The notes below the pieces were generated by a model. It saw nothing but the letters and a program-made list of their open reading frames with translations. It was not told the origin of the DNA and did no database searches. DNA of 64,000 bases from Eulemur rufifrons (lineage: Eukaryota; Chordata; Mammalia; Primates; Lemuridae): contig NC_090999.1 of assembly GCF_041146395.1 (NCBI RefSeq), positions 71,987,001 through 72,051,000 of the forward strand. The letters are read 5' to 3'. Within the stretch, counting starts at the first letter, position 1. Each line of letters opens with the position of its first letter. This document shows, piece by piece, positions 1 to 11,199 of the stretch. A program made the translations under genes and the position numbers.

Positions 1-1810
1 CTAAGAGGTCACTGTAGCTTTTTTTACTGAGCACACGGAGGACACAACCCCTGCCCCCCAAGTTGTCAGGATTTTCCAGAAGTTCAATATTGATATAACA
101 CCCTGAGTCACCGGTAATCTGATAATGACCTCTGCTATAAATGCCTTAAAGAAAGCTTCCTTAAAAGCGGTCACTGTAGGGCAATGCTCAACCTGATAAA
201 TGTTTTCACACATTTCAGCCTATTGTTTGTCAGGGGATCCAAAAGTATAAACTCTGATTCTAATGGCAGGAACATTTTTTAGCTAAAATTATGAAAACAC
301 CAAATGATCTCCGATCTGCTTGGAAAGCATGAGACACTTCACATTATTTTGCTGACCCACGAAGTGGGAAATGACTACTATAATTACATGATTCAAAGCT
401 CCTCCTAAGCCTCTGCTTCCACCTTGAAGGCAGATGATGTAATAACCACATGTCAGAGCATCTGAGAATATATTGAAGGTTTCTGGTATTTAGTTTATTT
501 AGTTCCAAGGAAGACATGTAATCTATTCCCTTGAAAGATACCAGACGCATTTGAACTACAGTTTTGTGTTGTGCATTTTCTGTGACTTAATGATAGCTTT
601 TGTTTAGCAGTTTGAAAGATCTTTCCAATGATTAGTATTCAGTCATTAATATAATGACTAACAGAGTTAGACTTTTAAATAAAAGAAATGAAAAAGAAAT
701 AAAACTTGTTCTTGTCAGTCATCAAAATTTTCTTTCTTCATAATTTTCTTCAACTTTATTTTCAGTGATTGCCTTGCTACAATTTTGCATTTTTAATTTA
801 TTCATTAGTATAAATATCTAGAGAAGGAAAACTTTCACCTCTGTAATCTTCCTGTTATTAAATGTGTAGCAATGAGAATTATTTTTTTAAATCTAGAAAA
901 TGATTGACAGAAATCAATTTTAATCAACATACCTGTCATCATAAATTCATTAACTTACTGTGTATATTAAGTAAAATTTTAAATTTTGCTTTACTTCATT
1001 TTGTTTCATAAGTGAAGTTATCAAAAGAAATCTACCTTTAGAATTAAGAACTCTAAATAAATAAAATAATGTACATACAAAAATCAAAACTTCATAGTTT
1101 TAAAAATTTTGGCTCAAATTTTATAAATGTAATATTTCTTCATTTAGAATATAAATTCAACGTCACCTAAGAACATTTTCTGAAGTGGGTGATTCATCTT
1201 GAAGTTTGAATTGTAATGTATACATTGGCTCATACATTTTAAAATAAATGTTCTATTATTATTTGTTTGAATGATATAAGTTTATTAACTAGCAATGTTG
1301 GGAGTTATAATTAAAGCTATACATTTTAAAAAAATCACTCAATGTTCATTAAATGCACATTTGAACATTCCTTTATTACTGAATTGACCCAATGAATTGT
1401 CATTACTTCTTTTAGTGTCCCTCCTCCCAGGAATAATAATATGTATTGGAAAAGCACTGTGATTTACTTAAATTTGTGTCTGCTGAACGAGCATAATTTC
1501 TCGTTCATGGCCAGCACTCAATAATGGCTTGCTGAATGAATTAAATATGTCCTATATGATATAATCATAATAGATAAATTTACCAGAGAGGGAATTGACC
1601 ACTCAGGACCCAAATTCAGATAGGCAACCCAAACACAAATATGTCAGCAAAAAGAGTTGTTGACATGATATGGAATTAGAAGACTTGGTACTTTGGCTCT
1701 TGCTTTCTGGTGTGTATAAGTGTGTTTGTGGGAGAAGGATAGTGGAGGCTTAACAGGGGCCAAGAGATTTAAGATAGACTTAATGGGGAAAAATTATTCT
1801 AAATGTTCAT
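1..1810. other. Unassigned AT-rich noncoding DNA
   Basis: No exon, RNA gene or confidently recognised repeat is seen. A 70-codon open frame lies on the minus strand at 1-213, with its stop at the window edge. It has no match I can name and no initiation context that sets it apart. A weak L2-like or MIR-like tail may lie near 1500-1550, where the sequence resembles the L2 end that reads 'actcaataa...gaatgaatt', but decay is too great to call it. Confidence 0.5.
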
Positions 1811-1922
1811 GACTTCATTCAACAGATATTTATTGAGCACTTTCTATGTGCACTATTTTAAATTCTGAGAATGTAGCGGTGGGCAAAACAGAGCCCCTGT
1901 CTGGAGCTCACATTATAGTTCA
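1811..1922 (-). repeat. L2 LINE 3' end
   Basis: The sequence begins 'cattcaacagatatttattg' and continues through 'gagcactttctatgtgc' to 'ggagctcacattatagtt'. This is the reverse complement of the familiar L2 3' terminus, whose plus sense ends in the AATAAATATTTGTTGAATGAATG type of tail. It is a short, old, diverged fragment with no target duplication visible. Confidence 0.75.
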
Positions 1923-4124
1923 CGAAAAATTTTTGGAGGCAAAAGGGGTTCATTTGTTAAAGAGAAGAAGTTCATCCCATTGTGAAATGTACATTTTAAG
2001 TCATCTCTGAAACAAGAGATGCACAGAGAAGAAATTTTAGGATTTCCACCAAATTCTCCTAATACATAATAGATCTCTCTGAGAGAAAATTGTTACCACT
2101 GGCTTACCTAACCCTAATACACTGCATTTTATGCTGGTATCCTCAGAGTTGGCCCTGACTCATAGCCAAGATGGAGGTAAAGGGGAGGATATACCTAGAA
2201 TGAAATAATATTCAGGAGAAGAGTTTTTAACTACAGAGAAGAAAATGGGAAAAAAAGAATATGAAACTATATTTAGATTTTATTTTCAGAGCAAGGGGAA
2301 ATGAGCAAAGATATTTGTGGAAACAACATCCCTACTTGGCTAGGATCTTCTGTGATTATATTCAGGTACTGGGATTAACTTTTAAACTCTCATATTTCCT
2401 TAGAGTATTCACCTCACTCAATCTGGTGAATAGATATTGTGTAATCCACCTTTTTTGTTTATTTCATCTGTAAAGTTCAACATATTACAGTTTTCTTTAC
2501 CATTGAAGCGTAAATTTCCTTGGACATCTTTTGTAAATTTGCTCATTTTTCTTCTTATATGTGATTCCAAAAATATATCATGGTTATCAATTTTTCATAA
2601 AATTATTATGTTCCTTTCTTTCTTTTATTTTGTGTTTATTAAAAATTATCTTTCATTTTTAGATGTTAGAAGTTTGCACATTTCTAGATTAGAGGAATCC
2701 CAAGATGGGAATTTCATTGGAAGGATTCTTTTGAAACTGCCTCTTTATGAAATTCTATCTTGATATATTATTTTTTTAAAAAAGCCATTTGCTTTTATCA
2801 AAATTGTGAGCTAATAGAGAATGTAGGAAGGCTGCCTCTTCCCCACTTGGTACTACCAACAGATAAATATGTCTTAGTAAAATGGCTACCTTGATCATAC
2901 TACTTTCCATGTCATTTAATATAATATGAAAAATCATTTTCTGGTGCCTCTTATCATTTTGTTTTGATTTTCTAATTTTTCTTTTGTTTTAGATACATTT
3001 TAATAAGCTAAAACTGTCTAAGACAAGGCATACTTCTAAGAGAAACTATAAATATGCAAATAATCACCGTGTTTTTATTTCTCCTTGTACTTCCAAATTC
3101 ACCTGTTCATTTCCTTGTACTCTGGGTTCAATTTAAAATTCTTGCTACTGTCTACTAATGCAATCATCCCTCTGCATAGTCTAGTTTCTTTAGTGCAGAA
3201 ACATTTTTGTAGCTACATTCAATTCACTGAAAATTGGGTGGTTTAATAGTTTCTCAACTGTGCAAATTTAGGGGCTTATATTCTCTTCAACTCAGGTACA
3301 GTTGATTAAATCTAAGGATTCAGTAGTCAATACAAATAGACATTTGCACAGTCATTCTTAATGTTTATAAAAGTATTGATTTGCATAACATTTCCATTCA
3401 ATCAGCTTTAGCCATTCTTAGTTTGATAAGACTAGACAGGTGGTTGGGGTCTGTATAGAGGGGGTGAGCCTAGGAAAAACAGTTAAATGTATTTGATCAC
3501 ATGAGTACGTAGAAAGATAAAGAGGAATGAAGAGAGAGATGGTCCAATTCCTTGATGACCAGCAAATCCATTGGGCATGATTCTTTCACTTTAAAAATAT
3601 TTGAGACTATTAGTCTGATTCTCCATTTCCTCCATAGACTTGCACATTTCAACTATAGTATTTTCACTACCTGTGATCCCACGTTGACCTTTTAAACAGT
3701 TACTTTCCTATGTGGTTGTTCTTTCCTTTTCTAATGACAGCACACAAGGAAATCATTTAAACTGCAACCTCTAAAGCCACTTAATCAAATCTTACCTATA
3801 AAATGGAGTTTGTATCCTCACCACAGTACATTCTCATTGGTGTTGGAATAGTAAAATCTTAATTTTCAGAGTTATGGAGTTGAAAGGCTACCACTACAAA
3901 ATATGCATGATGACATTTACACAGCCTCAATGACACGACACTTTAGAATGAGAGCTCCAAGCCTTGTGACTGAGGCCCACCTGTAAGTCATTATAGACCA
4001 TAATATGGTTCTCAGGCCTGACTATATTATTTATAGAGCTTGACCTGACTTTCAGAGAATAATGACAGCATTTTATACTTCTGCTGTGCCCTACATCTCA
4101 GTGTTTCTTACCAACATGGATAAA
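1923..4124. other. Unassigned noncoding DNA
   Basis: AT-rich sequence with no recognised repeat or gene. The 108-codon frame at 2437-2763 is rich in Phe, Leu, Ile and Ser from T-rich DNA and has no recognisable domain, so I treat it as chance. Confidence 0.45.
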
Positions 4125-4250
4125 TTCTTATATCACTTCTGTGCGGTATTGGATAAATATTATGACATCAAGTTTTACAGATGGGGAAGTAGAAAATGAA
4201 GCACAGATGTTAAATAATTTTCTCCAATCCCAAGTCACTGTGTAGAACTT
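4125..4250 (-). repeat. MIR SINE fragment
   Basis: The core 'ttttacagatggggaagtag' followed by 'aagcacagatgttaaataat' and 'caagtcactgtgtag' is the reverse complement of the MIR segment that normally reads as a decayed 'gtcacacagc...cctcagtttcc'. It is old and 5'/3' truncated. Orientation is judged from the order of these blocks. Confidence 0.6.
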
Positions 4251-4677
4251 TTCCACAAGCCATATAAATAATATCAAGGATCAAAAGTGATGTATAGAAA
4301 AGTAGAAATGGGTGGAGGGCAGCAGGCCACATTTAAGCCAATTGAATATGGAAAAGCCACAGTGGGAGCAGTTAAGCCAGGAAGGTAATTGAAAGAAAAG
4401 AGGGATTGAGTCACTCTGATTTGTTTGTAGCTACTATCCTACTAACTTCCAAAAATTATTTGAAATTGGAGAATTAGGATGTCTTTCCCCCCAGGTTATT
4501 TCTGCTAGAAAAATGAATGAGAACAGATATTAGAAAGACAACTGTGTAGATTCCCAAGGAGGAATTATTGCTCAGTTGGTCTGATTATACTCTCTAGTAA
4601 TGAGTTTGCCAATGGAATAAGGGAAGAGTTGATTGAGAATTCATATTTATTATATCTTTAGCCCTAGAATTCTCTTC

Positions 4678-4687
4678 TTCTTTAATC
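4678..4687. repeat. Left target-site duplication of L1
   Basis: 'ttctttaatc' occurs here and again at 5256-5265, exactly bracketing the minus-strand L1 tail. Confidence 0.75.
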
Positions 4688-5255
4688 ATTTTATTTTATT
4701 TTATTTTATTTTTGTTTGTTTTTCAGCTGATTATGGGGGTACAAAAGTTCAGGCTATATATATTGCCCATGCCTCCCTATCCCCCCAAGTCTGAGCTTCA
4801 ATTGTGTCCATTCCCTAGACAGTACACGTCGCACTCATTATGTAGGTGTGCACCCATCCCCTCCCCCCACCCCATCTCCCCCAGTCAGAACTTCAAGCGT
4901 GTCCATTCCCCAGGCAGTGAGCATTGCACTCATCAAGTAGGTATACACCCATCCCTTCCACCCAGCCCCGACCTCTGTCTGATACCCAATTGGTGTTATT
5001 CCCAAATATGCACTCAGGGAAACCAGTTTGCTGGTGAGTACATGTGGTGCTTATTTTTCCATTCTTGGGATACTTCACTTAATAGAATGGGTTCCAACTC
5101 TCTCCAGGAGAACCAAAGAGATGCCATATCACCATTATTTCTAATAGCTGAGTAATATTCCATGGTATACATATACCACATTTTGCTAATCCATTCATGA
5201 ATTGATGGGCATTTGGGTTTTTTCCACATGTTTGCAATTGTGAATTGTGCTGCTA
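4688..5255 (-). mobile_element. 5'-truncated L1, 3' end with ORF2 C-terminus
   Basis: The element lies on the minus strand. The plus strand starts with the complement of an A-rich tail, (ATTTT)n at 4688-4716, then the lemur-type L1 3' UTR. The end of ORF2 lies at about 5014-5229, where the minus-strand frame carries 'PKCPSIHEWISKMW' and 'TMEYYSAI', hallmarks of the L1 ORF2 C-terminus. It is bracketed by the 10-bp duplication 'ttctttaatc' (4678-4687 and 5256-5265), so truncation occurred at insertion. Its 3' UTR is unusual: about 92 bp are present twice in tandem (about 4788-4880 and 4881-4972), whereas the copies at 8461 and 25747 have one unit. It encodes no usable protein. Confidence 0.9.
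4788..4972 (-). repeat. Tandem duplication inside L1 3' UTR
   Basis: Two units of roughly 92 bp follow each other. Each runs from 'gtctgagcttcaa' or 'gtcagaacttcaa' through 'gtgtccattccc' to 'cacccatccc'. They differ at scattered sites, so the duplication is not recent or the source L1 already carried it. Confidence 0.75.
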
Positions 5256-5319
5256 TTCTTTAATCTTTATCGACATCTGCTCATAGCTGGTCACTTCCTC
5301 ACTCCCCACACAATATGTA

Positions 5320-5404
5320 TATATACAATGTATTTTGTATACATGTATTATGTATGTTATAAGTATATATATTTATGTATACACATTGTATAATGTATTA
5401 TGCA
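5320..5404. repeat. AT-rich degenerate simple repeat
   Basis: An imperfect run of 'tatgtatata', 'tgtatacatgtatta' and similar units, low complexity, directly before the MER2-like copy. Confidence 0.6.
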
Positions 5405-5552
5405 CAGTTGGCCCTCCATGTCTGTGGGTTCCACATCTGCACATGCAGAATCTGAGGATACAGAGGTCAACTAGGGCACTTGAGCATCTGCAGGTTTAGG
5501 TACCCACTGGGGATTCTAAAACTACTCCCTGGTGGATACCAAGAGATGACTG
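5405..5552 (+). mobile_element. MER2-like DNA transposon, internally deleted
   Basis: It starts 'cagttggccctccatgtctg' and ends 'ataccaagagatgactg', which are the two terminal inverted repeats of a Tigger-type (TcMar) nonautonomous element such as MER2. The body contains 'gggcacttgagcatctgcag'. At about 148 bp it is shorter than the MER2 consensus, so the centre is deleted. It has no transposase. The family name comes from memory. Confidence 0.65.
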
Positions 5553-8066
5553 TATATGAGGGGAAATTCGATGGACAAGGTCACTGTTGGAAGAGCAGTA
5601 AATTTCAGTGAGGAATATGGCCAACCCAAGGTGACCCTACAGAGAGGAATTCAGGAGGATGAAAATTCTTCCCGATTGACTAAATCCTGCTGGACACCAG
5701 AAAGTCCATTCCTGTGATCCACACAGATGAGATTTCTGGCTTAGAAACAATAGGGGAAAGAGCGAACAGCAAACTAGGAGGGACAAATGAAACTAATCTA
5801 ACATTTGTGTCCTCATAAATTAGAATTATGTCCCAATCTATTCTCACTCTGACCTGAGCTCTCTTCATCCAAATTCTTTGTCTTGAATCAAATCCTGACC
5901 TGTTTCTGTTATCTGGTACCAACAGAGATTCTTTAGATACCATACAAATTAATTAATTATAAATAATTTTAGAACAAACAGTAACTTGTGATACTAAAAT
6001 AAAGTGACTGACTTACCTTAAATATATGGCTCCTTTAATTTTGTCTTCCCATTAATAATGTGGTAAGGTAAAGACTAAAGACTATGAATCAGGAGTAACA
6101 CATCCATGAATTTTTCTTATGTTTGCACCTAAGACTTAAAGATTAATTGTTTATTTACTTAGATATAACTTTAAGTCTCATAAGAACTTTTGTTATACAA
6201 GTTTTAAATAGATTTCATTTTCTCATGTAAAAATGAAAGGATACTGAAAGTAGGAAAAACTGAATATGATACAAGATACTCTTACCTTGCCATCAATATT
6301 TATTTTAAAATAATTAATTCCCAGAAACATCAAGAGACAATATTTATTAGTGTATTAATTATTGTCATTCTTCATAACAGGATATGTTTTATTCATCCTT
6401 ATACTCTTAAAGCCAAGCTGATCAGTACCAGGTACACAGAAAATGCCTTATAAACATGTTTATTTAATTATGTAACTTTAGTCTTGCTATTGTAACATAT
6501 ACATATGTATTAATAGAAGTGATTTTTTTCCTATTAGTCATAAATGTTGATTTCATATGTCCACTAACGCATATGTGCTTCTACATTTCATCAAACTTGT
6601 TAATCACAGAATGATTCCAATCGCTGGGTCTAATCTATGAAATATACTGTTTTCTTACATGTGACTTTTTCCTCTAGTCTCACTACTTTCATCTCTTCCT
6701 ATTTATAACTCCAAGAATGGCCTTCCTCTGCTAAAAAATGCTCTCTGATTAGTTGCTCACTGCTTCCTGAACAGACACTTTCCAGGAATATTTAAGATTT
6801 TCTGTTTTGTGGCTTCAAGTTATCTTTCCAGATTAATCCCCCATTACCTTTTTTACACAAAGGCACCACTAGCCTATAGAGCACAGATGTGAATTAGAAA
6901 AAGGCCAAAATATGTGTCTGCCAATTCTGGGCAGACATAACCCGGGAGGCTCAAGTTTAGGATAGAGCACATGGTTGCCTTTGTGAGAAGGAAAACGTCC
7001 CTTCCTCTGAGGACTCCCCTTGCACACCAGGGCACATTGCTTGGCTAGAAGAGCGTGGCTGGACATAGAGTGCAGAACCACATTCTTGGCATTCCTGTCC
7101 CTACACACCATATGTTCCTATTAAATGGGATCATTGGTTACTCTCCAAAGCACACTCACGAATTCTTACTTGGGTGCCTTAAGTCATCATGTTCCTTCTC
7201 ATTTATGCATGTGGATGCTTTCTTAAATTTTCCTTAACTGTGACTTCATTCAAATATAGGCCCTCAGCCTATATTTGGTGTATGCCTATGTGGCTGGCCA
7301 TATGATTGGTTTGGGGGATGCACCAAAACTGTAGATTTTTTACTCATGAGGTAGCTTCTCATCCACACAACTCAATATGATTATTTTTTCACCTAACCAC
7401 CTCACTCCTCAATACACAGAACATTTTATCTGTATTTTGCTTTGAGTATTTGCATTTGCTACTCTTTCCAGTAATGTTTTAGGAAATATACATTAAATAT
7501 TTTCTTTGCCATTACACTTGATGACATAGACATACAAATCTTGATATCTAAAATAGTGCCTAATCTTGTAACTTGAGGTTATGAATTAAATTTAGTGGAG
7601 TTATTCATTACCTGCCCTGAAACTTTAATTGCCCATTATGACTGTAACTCAGTCAATGTATAATATGGCAACAAAGCTCAGTGCCTTTTCTGTTCCATTG
7701 CACCTTGAGTTACTTATGGATTACATCCTTTTGCTGGAGTTTTCAACCAGCATTTAGTGGCGCCTTTCAGACATGTGACACTTGCACAGCTGGAGACAGG
7801 ATGGTAGAATTATATAGCTCTTTTCTTTTTTGTTTTTTTTTTTTCCTTGCTTTTGGCAGCTCTTCACCTAATGATGAAAACTGTTTTTTACACACTGTAG
7901 CTTTCCTCTTCTGCTAAATTCCCATCAACACATGACCCAGATAGATATAGCTGTCAACATCTTCAATTTTTTTTCTATTTATCTTGACAGATCCCTTGGT
8001 GCAGTATTAATTTTATCCACTTTAGCGTGGAGGTGATTATTTCAACTCATTTTAATGCTACTTCTG
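5553..8066. other. Unassigned noncoding DNA
   Basis: No gene or confident repeat. The 87-codon minus-strand frame at 5680-5943 and the 80-codon one at 6869-7111 show no domain. A T-rich run lies at 7826-7843. The block 6870-7120 has a higher GC content and a few CpGs compared with its surroundings, but nothing identifiable. Confidence 0.4.
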
Positions 8067-8068
8067 TA

Positions 8069-8426
8069 TAGTTGTTTTTCAGGGTCCATGGGGGATTGGT
8101 TCTAGGATTCTCTGCAGACAACAAAATCTGAGGATGTTCAAATGCCTTATATAATATAAAATGCCATAGTATTTGCATGTAACCTATGCACATCTTCCTG
8201 TACATTTTAAATTACCTATAGATTACATAAAATACCATATAGCAAATTCTATTTAAATAGTTGGTATATTGTATTTTTCAATTTATATTATTTTTATTGT
8301 TGGATTGTTAGTTTTTATCTTATTTTGTTTTGTTTTTCCAAATATTTTTTATCCACAGTTGGTTGAATCCACAGATGATTGAATCCACAGATGAAGAATC
8401 CAACATGCAGGTAGGAGGGCTGACTA
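8069..8426 (-). mobile_element. MER2 DNA transposon (TcMar-Tigger), near full length
   Basis: It opens 'tagttgtttttcagggtcc' with 'gggggattggttctaggatt', and closes 'ttggttgaatccacagatg...gggctgacta'. That is a MER2-type element in reverse, with decayed terminal inverted repeats. TA dinucleotides flank both ends (8067-8068 and 8427-8428), as expected for a Tc1/mariner target duplication. It is nonautonomous, with no transposase frame. Confidence 0.8.
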
Positions 8427-8444
8427 TAGTCTGGTAAGCACTTC

Positions 8445-8460
8445 CTCTTTTTTTTTCCTT
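8445..8460. repeat. Left target-site duplication of L1
   Basis: 'ctctttttttttcctt' resembles 'ctctttttgtttctt' at 8795-8809 on the far side of the L1. The match is imperfect and T-rich, so it is only probable. Confidence 0.5.
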
Positions 8461-8794
8461 CTATTTTTTATTTTATTTTATTTTATTTTTTATTTCAGAA
8501 TATTGTGGGAGTACAAATGTTTAGGTTACATATATTGCCTTTGCCTCACCACAGTCAGAGCTACAAACATGCCCATCCCCCACACAGTGCACACCGTACC
8601 CATTAAGTGTGTATATACCCATCTCGTCCTTCCCCTTCCTACCTGCCCAACACCCAATGAATGTTACTACCATATGTGCACATATGTGTTGATCAATTAA
8701 TACCAATTTGATGATGAGTACATGAGGTGCTTGTTTTTCCATTCTTGTGATACTTCACTTAGTAGAATGGGCTCCAGCTCCATACAGGGTAATA
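8461..8794 (-). mobile_element. 5'-truncated lemur-type L1 tail
   Basis: The complement of an A-rich (TAAAA)n tail is followed by 'cagaatattgtgggagtac' and 'ttaggttacatatattgcc', the 3' end shared by the other L1 copies in this window. The body stops near 'gggctccagctccatacag', which lies close to the ORF2 C-terminus in longer copies. It has one copy of the 3' UTR unit that is doubled in the 4688 element. Probable target duplications are at 8445-8460 and 8795-8809. Confidence 0.85.
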
Positions 8795-8811
8795 CTCTTT
8801 TTGTTTCTTTG

Positions 8812-9579
8812 GGCCTAATACGTATGATGACAATTCTGCTTTTATCAGCCCTGGGTTACCTTGGGGCTCTGGTGGTGTTATGGAACTTTTATAAATAATC
8901 TCTTTATGAGATCCTCTCCAAATTATCCTAACATGAGAGTGACATCTGTTTCCTTTTGGAGACACTGTCTGATTAAGAGAACAACAGTAGAGCTGGAGGT
9001 TGTAACTACCTGTGCAGCCTTATGTGGAGTGTACACACAGATATTGCCTAGAGGGCAATATTTAGATATTAAGTTTGAGATCATTCAGTTAGGCAGAGAA
9101 ACAAACCTATGAATAACAGAAATTAGACATTAGAGAAAATAGATAGGTCTAAAGTTCTGCAAAATTGCCAGAATGTAAGAATGAAAAGATTAGAGCAATA
9201 CATGCAGCAAAACAGACATGAGACATCAGTGAGAAGGAGGACCTTGACATTAAAGGCAATTGCTTCTCCATTTATCATAGTAACTGCAAGACAGAGATAA
9301 GACTTGTGTATCCATAATGGGTCGAGCTGCTCGTTGGAAGCTCATAGCCAAAATAACGGGAGTATTGAAAATCAGGCAACAATTTCCTCTTACAAGCAAA
9401 TTAGAGCAATGCATTTCTCTGTCCTTTGAACAATATGAGTTTTACAGCCATATATATATGCCCATTTTCCTTAAATATCCTCCAGTTCTTCTACCAAGAC
9501 TGAACCCCCACTTTTTGTAGTAATCTGAGGACAAGATAGCCAAGTCATAGTAAATGAGATTTGGAAGAATTATCCAGGT
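8812..9579. other. Unassigned noncoding DNA
   Basis: No gene or recognised repeat. The 83-codon frame at 8861-9112 starts inside flanking DNA and has no recognisable features. Confidence 0.4.
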
Positions 9580-10083
9580 TGTTTAATAGGTTGAATGATA
9601 ACCCTCAATGATGTCCACACCCTAATACCCAGAACATGTGAATATGTTACTTACATGGCAGAGGGGTTTTGTAGGTGTGATTTAAAGTTAGGACCTTGAG
9701 ACTGGAAGATTATCCTGAATTATCTGGTGGGCCCAATCTATTCACATGTGTCTTTAAGAGCAGAGAACTTTTCCTGGCTATGGTCAGAGAAAGAGATGTG
9801 ATGAAGGAAGAAACAGTCAAAAAAATTTGACATTCCTGGCTTTGACAATGGAGGAGAAAAGCCACCTTCCAAGGAATGTGGGCAGCATCCAAATGCTGGA
9901 AAAATCTAGGAAACAGACTCTGCCCTAGAAACAACAGAAAAATGCAGCCCTGTCAAAACCTTGATTTCAGCCTGGTGAGACCCATGTTGGACTTGTGATA
10001 TATAGAAAGATAAGATGATAAATTTGTGTTGTAAGCTAATAAGTTTGTGTACATTTGTCACAGCATTAATAGAAAAATACTAA
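9580..10083 (+). mobile_element. MLT1C-like solo LTR (ERVL-MaLR)
   Basis: It begins 'tgtttaataggttgaatgat', followed by 'cacaccctaatacccagaac' and 'ttgtaggtgtgatttaaag'. It continues with 'gtgggcccaatctattcac' and 'tcaaaaccttgatttcag', and ends near 'gtcacagcattaatag'. This is the block order of an MLT1C-type LTR. No internal region or second LTR is seen nearby, so it is a solo LTR. The age is old, judging by substitutions and small gaps against the remembered consensus. Confidence 0.75.
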
Positions 10084-11199
10084 AATGGGTTTACAGAGTG
10101 TGGGACTTGGAATACTTTGGATAAGGAAATAAAATATAATAGAAAATCCCAGCTGTATTGGAACAAACTTGATAAGGGCAAATGCCTATCAGAAAAGACC
10201 CTGTAAGTGTGGAAAAAAATGATAAATAAAACAAGTCAATAGGTCAATGGTGAGCTTTGCCAATTAACTATGTAAAAGGTCAAAAATTTATGCATAGGAA
10301 GTTTGGTATTATTCAGAAAGTCAAGAATATCTGCTTTTTTTTTTTTTTTTGGCATATAAGGATAGGACAGTGATGGAAATAGGGCGAAAAGGAATGTATA
10401 GCTTATAACTAGGCAAGGCTCACTGCTGCCACCTGTAGTCACCTGAAACATCCCCTCTCCTGCTCACGTCTGTGTGCTCTTAACTGTTGCATAGCATAGC
10501 GGTTTACATTTTTTAATTGCCATTACCGGGAGCTGAAGAAACCCATTCAGTACACCACAAAACTGAGGTCAGTACTGGCAATGATTATAGAGACATTGGA
10601 TTTTTATCACACCATTATAATATTGGTTTTTTAAAAATTAAAGAATTTACAGTTTCTGAAATGTTGTTTCCTCCATTTCAAGAGGAGTTGCTAGAAGAAT
10701 CTTTATATGCTATGGACAATAATTTTCAGATAATGAAAATAGGCTATAGGCTCTCTATAGCCAATAAATTTCAGGAAAGACTATAGAGCTGGAGAATAAG
10801 ATTCTTCCCTTATTTAGGGCTAGAGAACAAGAAGGTTTTCACACTTGAAAGAAAGGATAAAATATGTTAAGAAAATAAATCAGTGTATACAAAATTCATT
10901 TCAAAAGCAGTTATAAGAGGAACAAGTTTGAAACATTTTCTAAAGTGTTCAGTATTTTAAAAGATTGATGCTTTAGATTTTATGATGAATATGCATTAAA
11001 ATATAGAAGTCAGCTGGCTAATTCAATGAATGTAGATTTTTTTCCCACATTGTCCTGTTTCAATACAATTCACAGCTGTATAAATAATGCCATTCATAAA
11101 GAGAACCCAACCAAATTCAATTCTGTTTCTATTAATGTGAAATGTGCTAAAATTTTCCACTTTTGTTTGCCTAAAGAACATGTATGTCTTGGCACACAA
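10084..11199. other. Unassigned noncoding DNA
   Basis: AT-rich with a T16 run near 10317-10332. No gene seen. The 89-codon frame at 10517-10786 is low-information sequence with no domain I can name. Confidence 0.4.

Noticed and set aside
1..213. 70-codon minus-strand frame at the window edge, with a faint Tigger-transposase feel ('ILNFWK')
   Set aside because: The similarity is limited to a few residues. No helix-turn-helix or DDE motif and no terminal repeats are seen nearby.
2437..2763. 108-codon plus-strand frame rich in Phe, Ile and Leu
   Set aside because: It is expected from T-rich DNA, with no signal peptide pattern, domain or splice context that would support a gene.
4712..5155. 147-codon plus-strand open frame
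   Set aside because: It is the antisense of the L1 3' UTR and ORF2 C-terminus, and its Pro/Ser-rich composition reflects C-rich L1 DNA.
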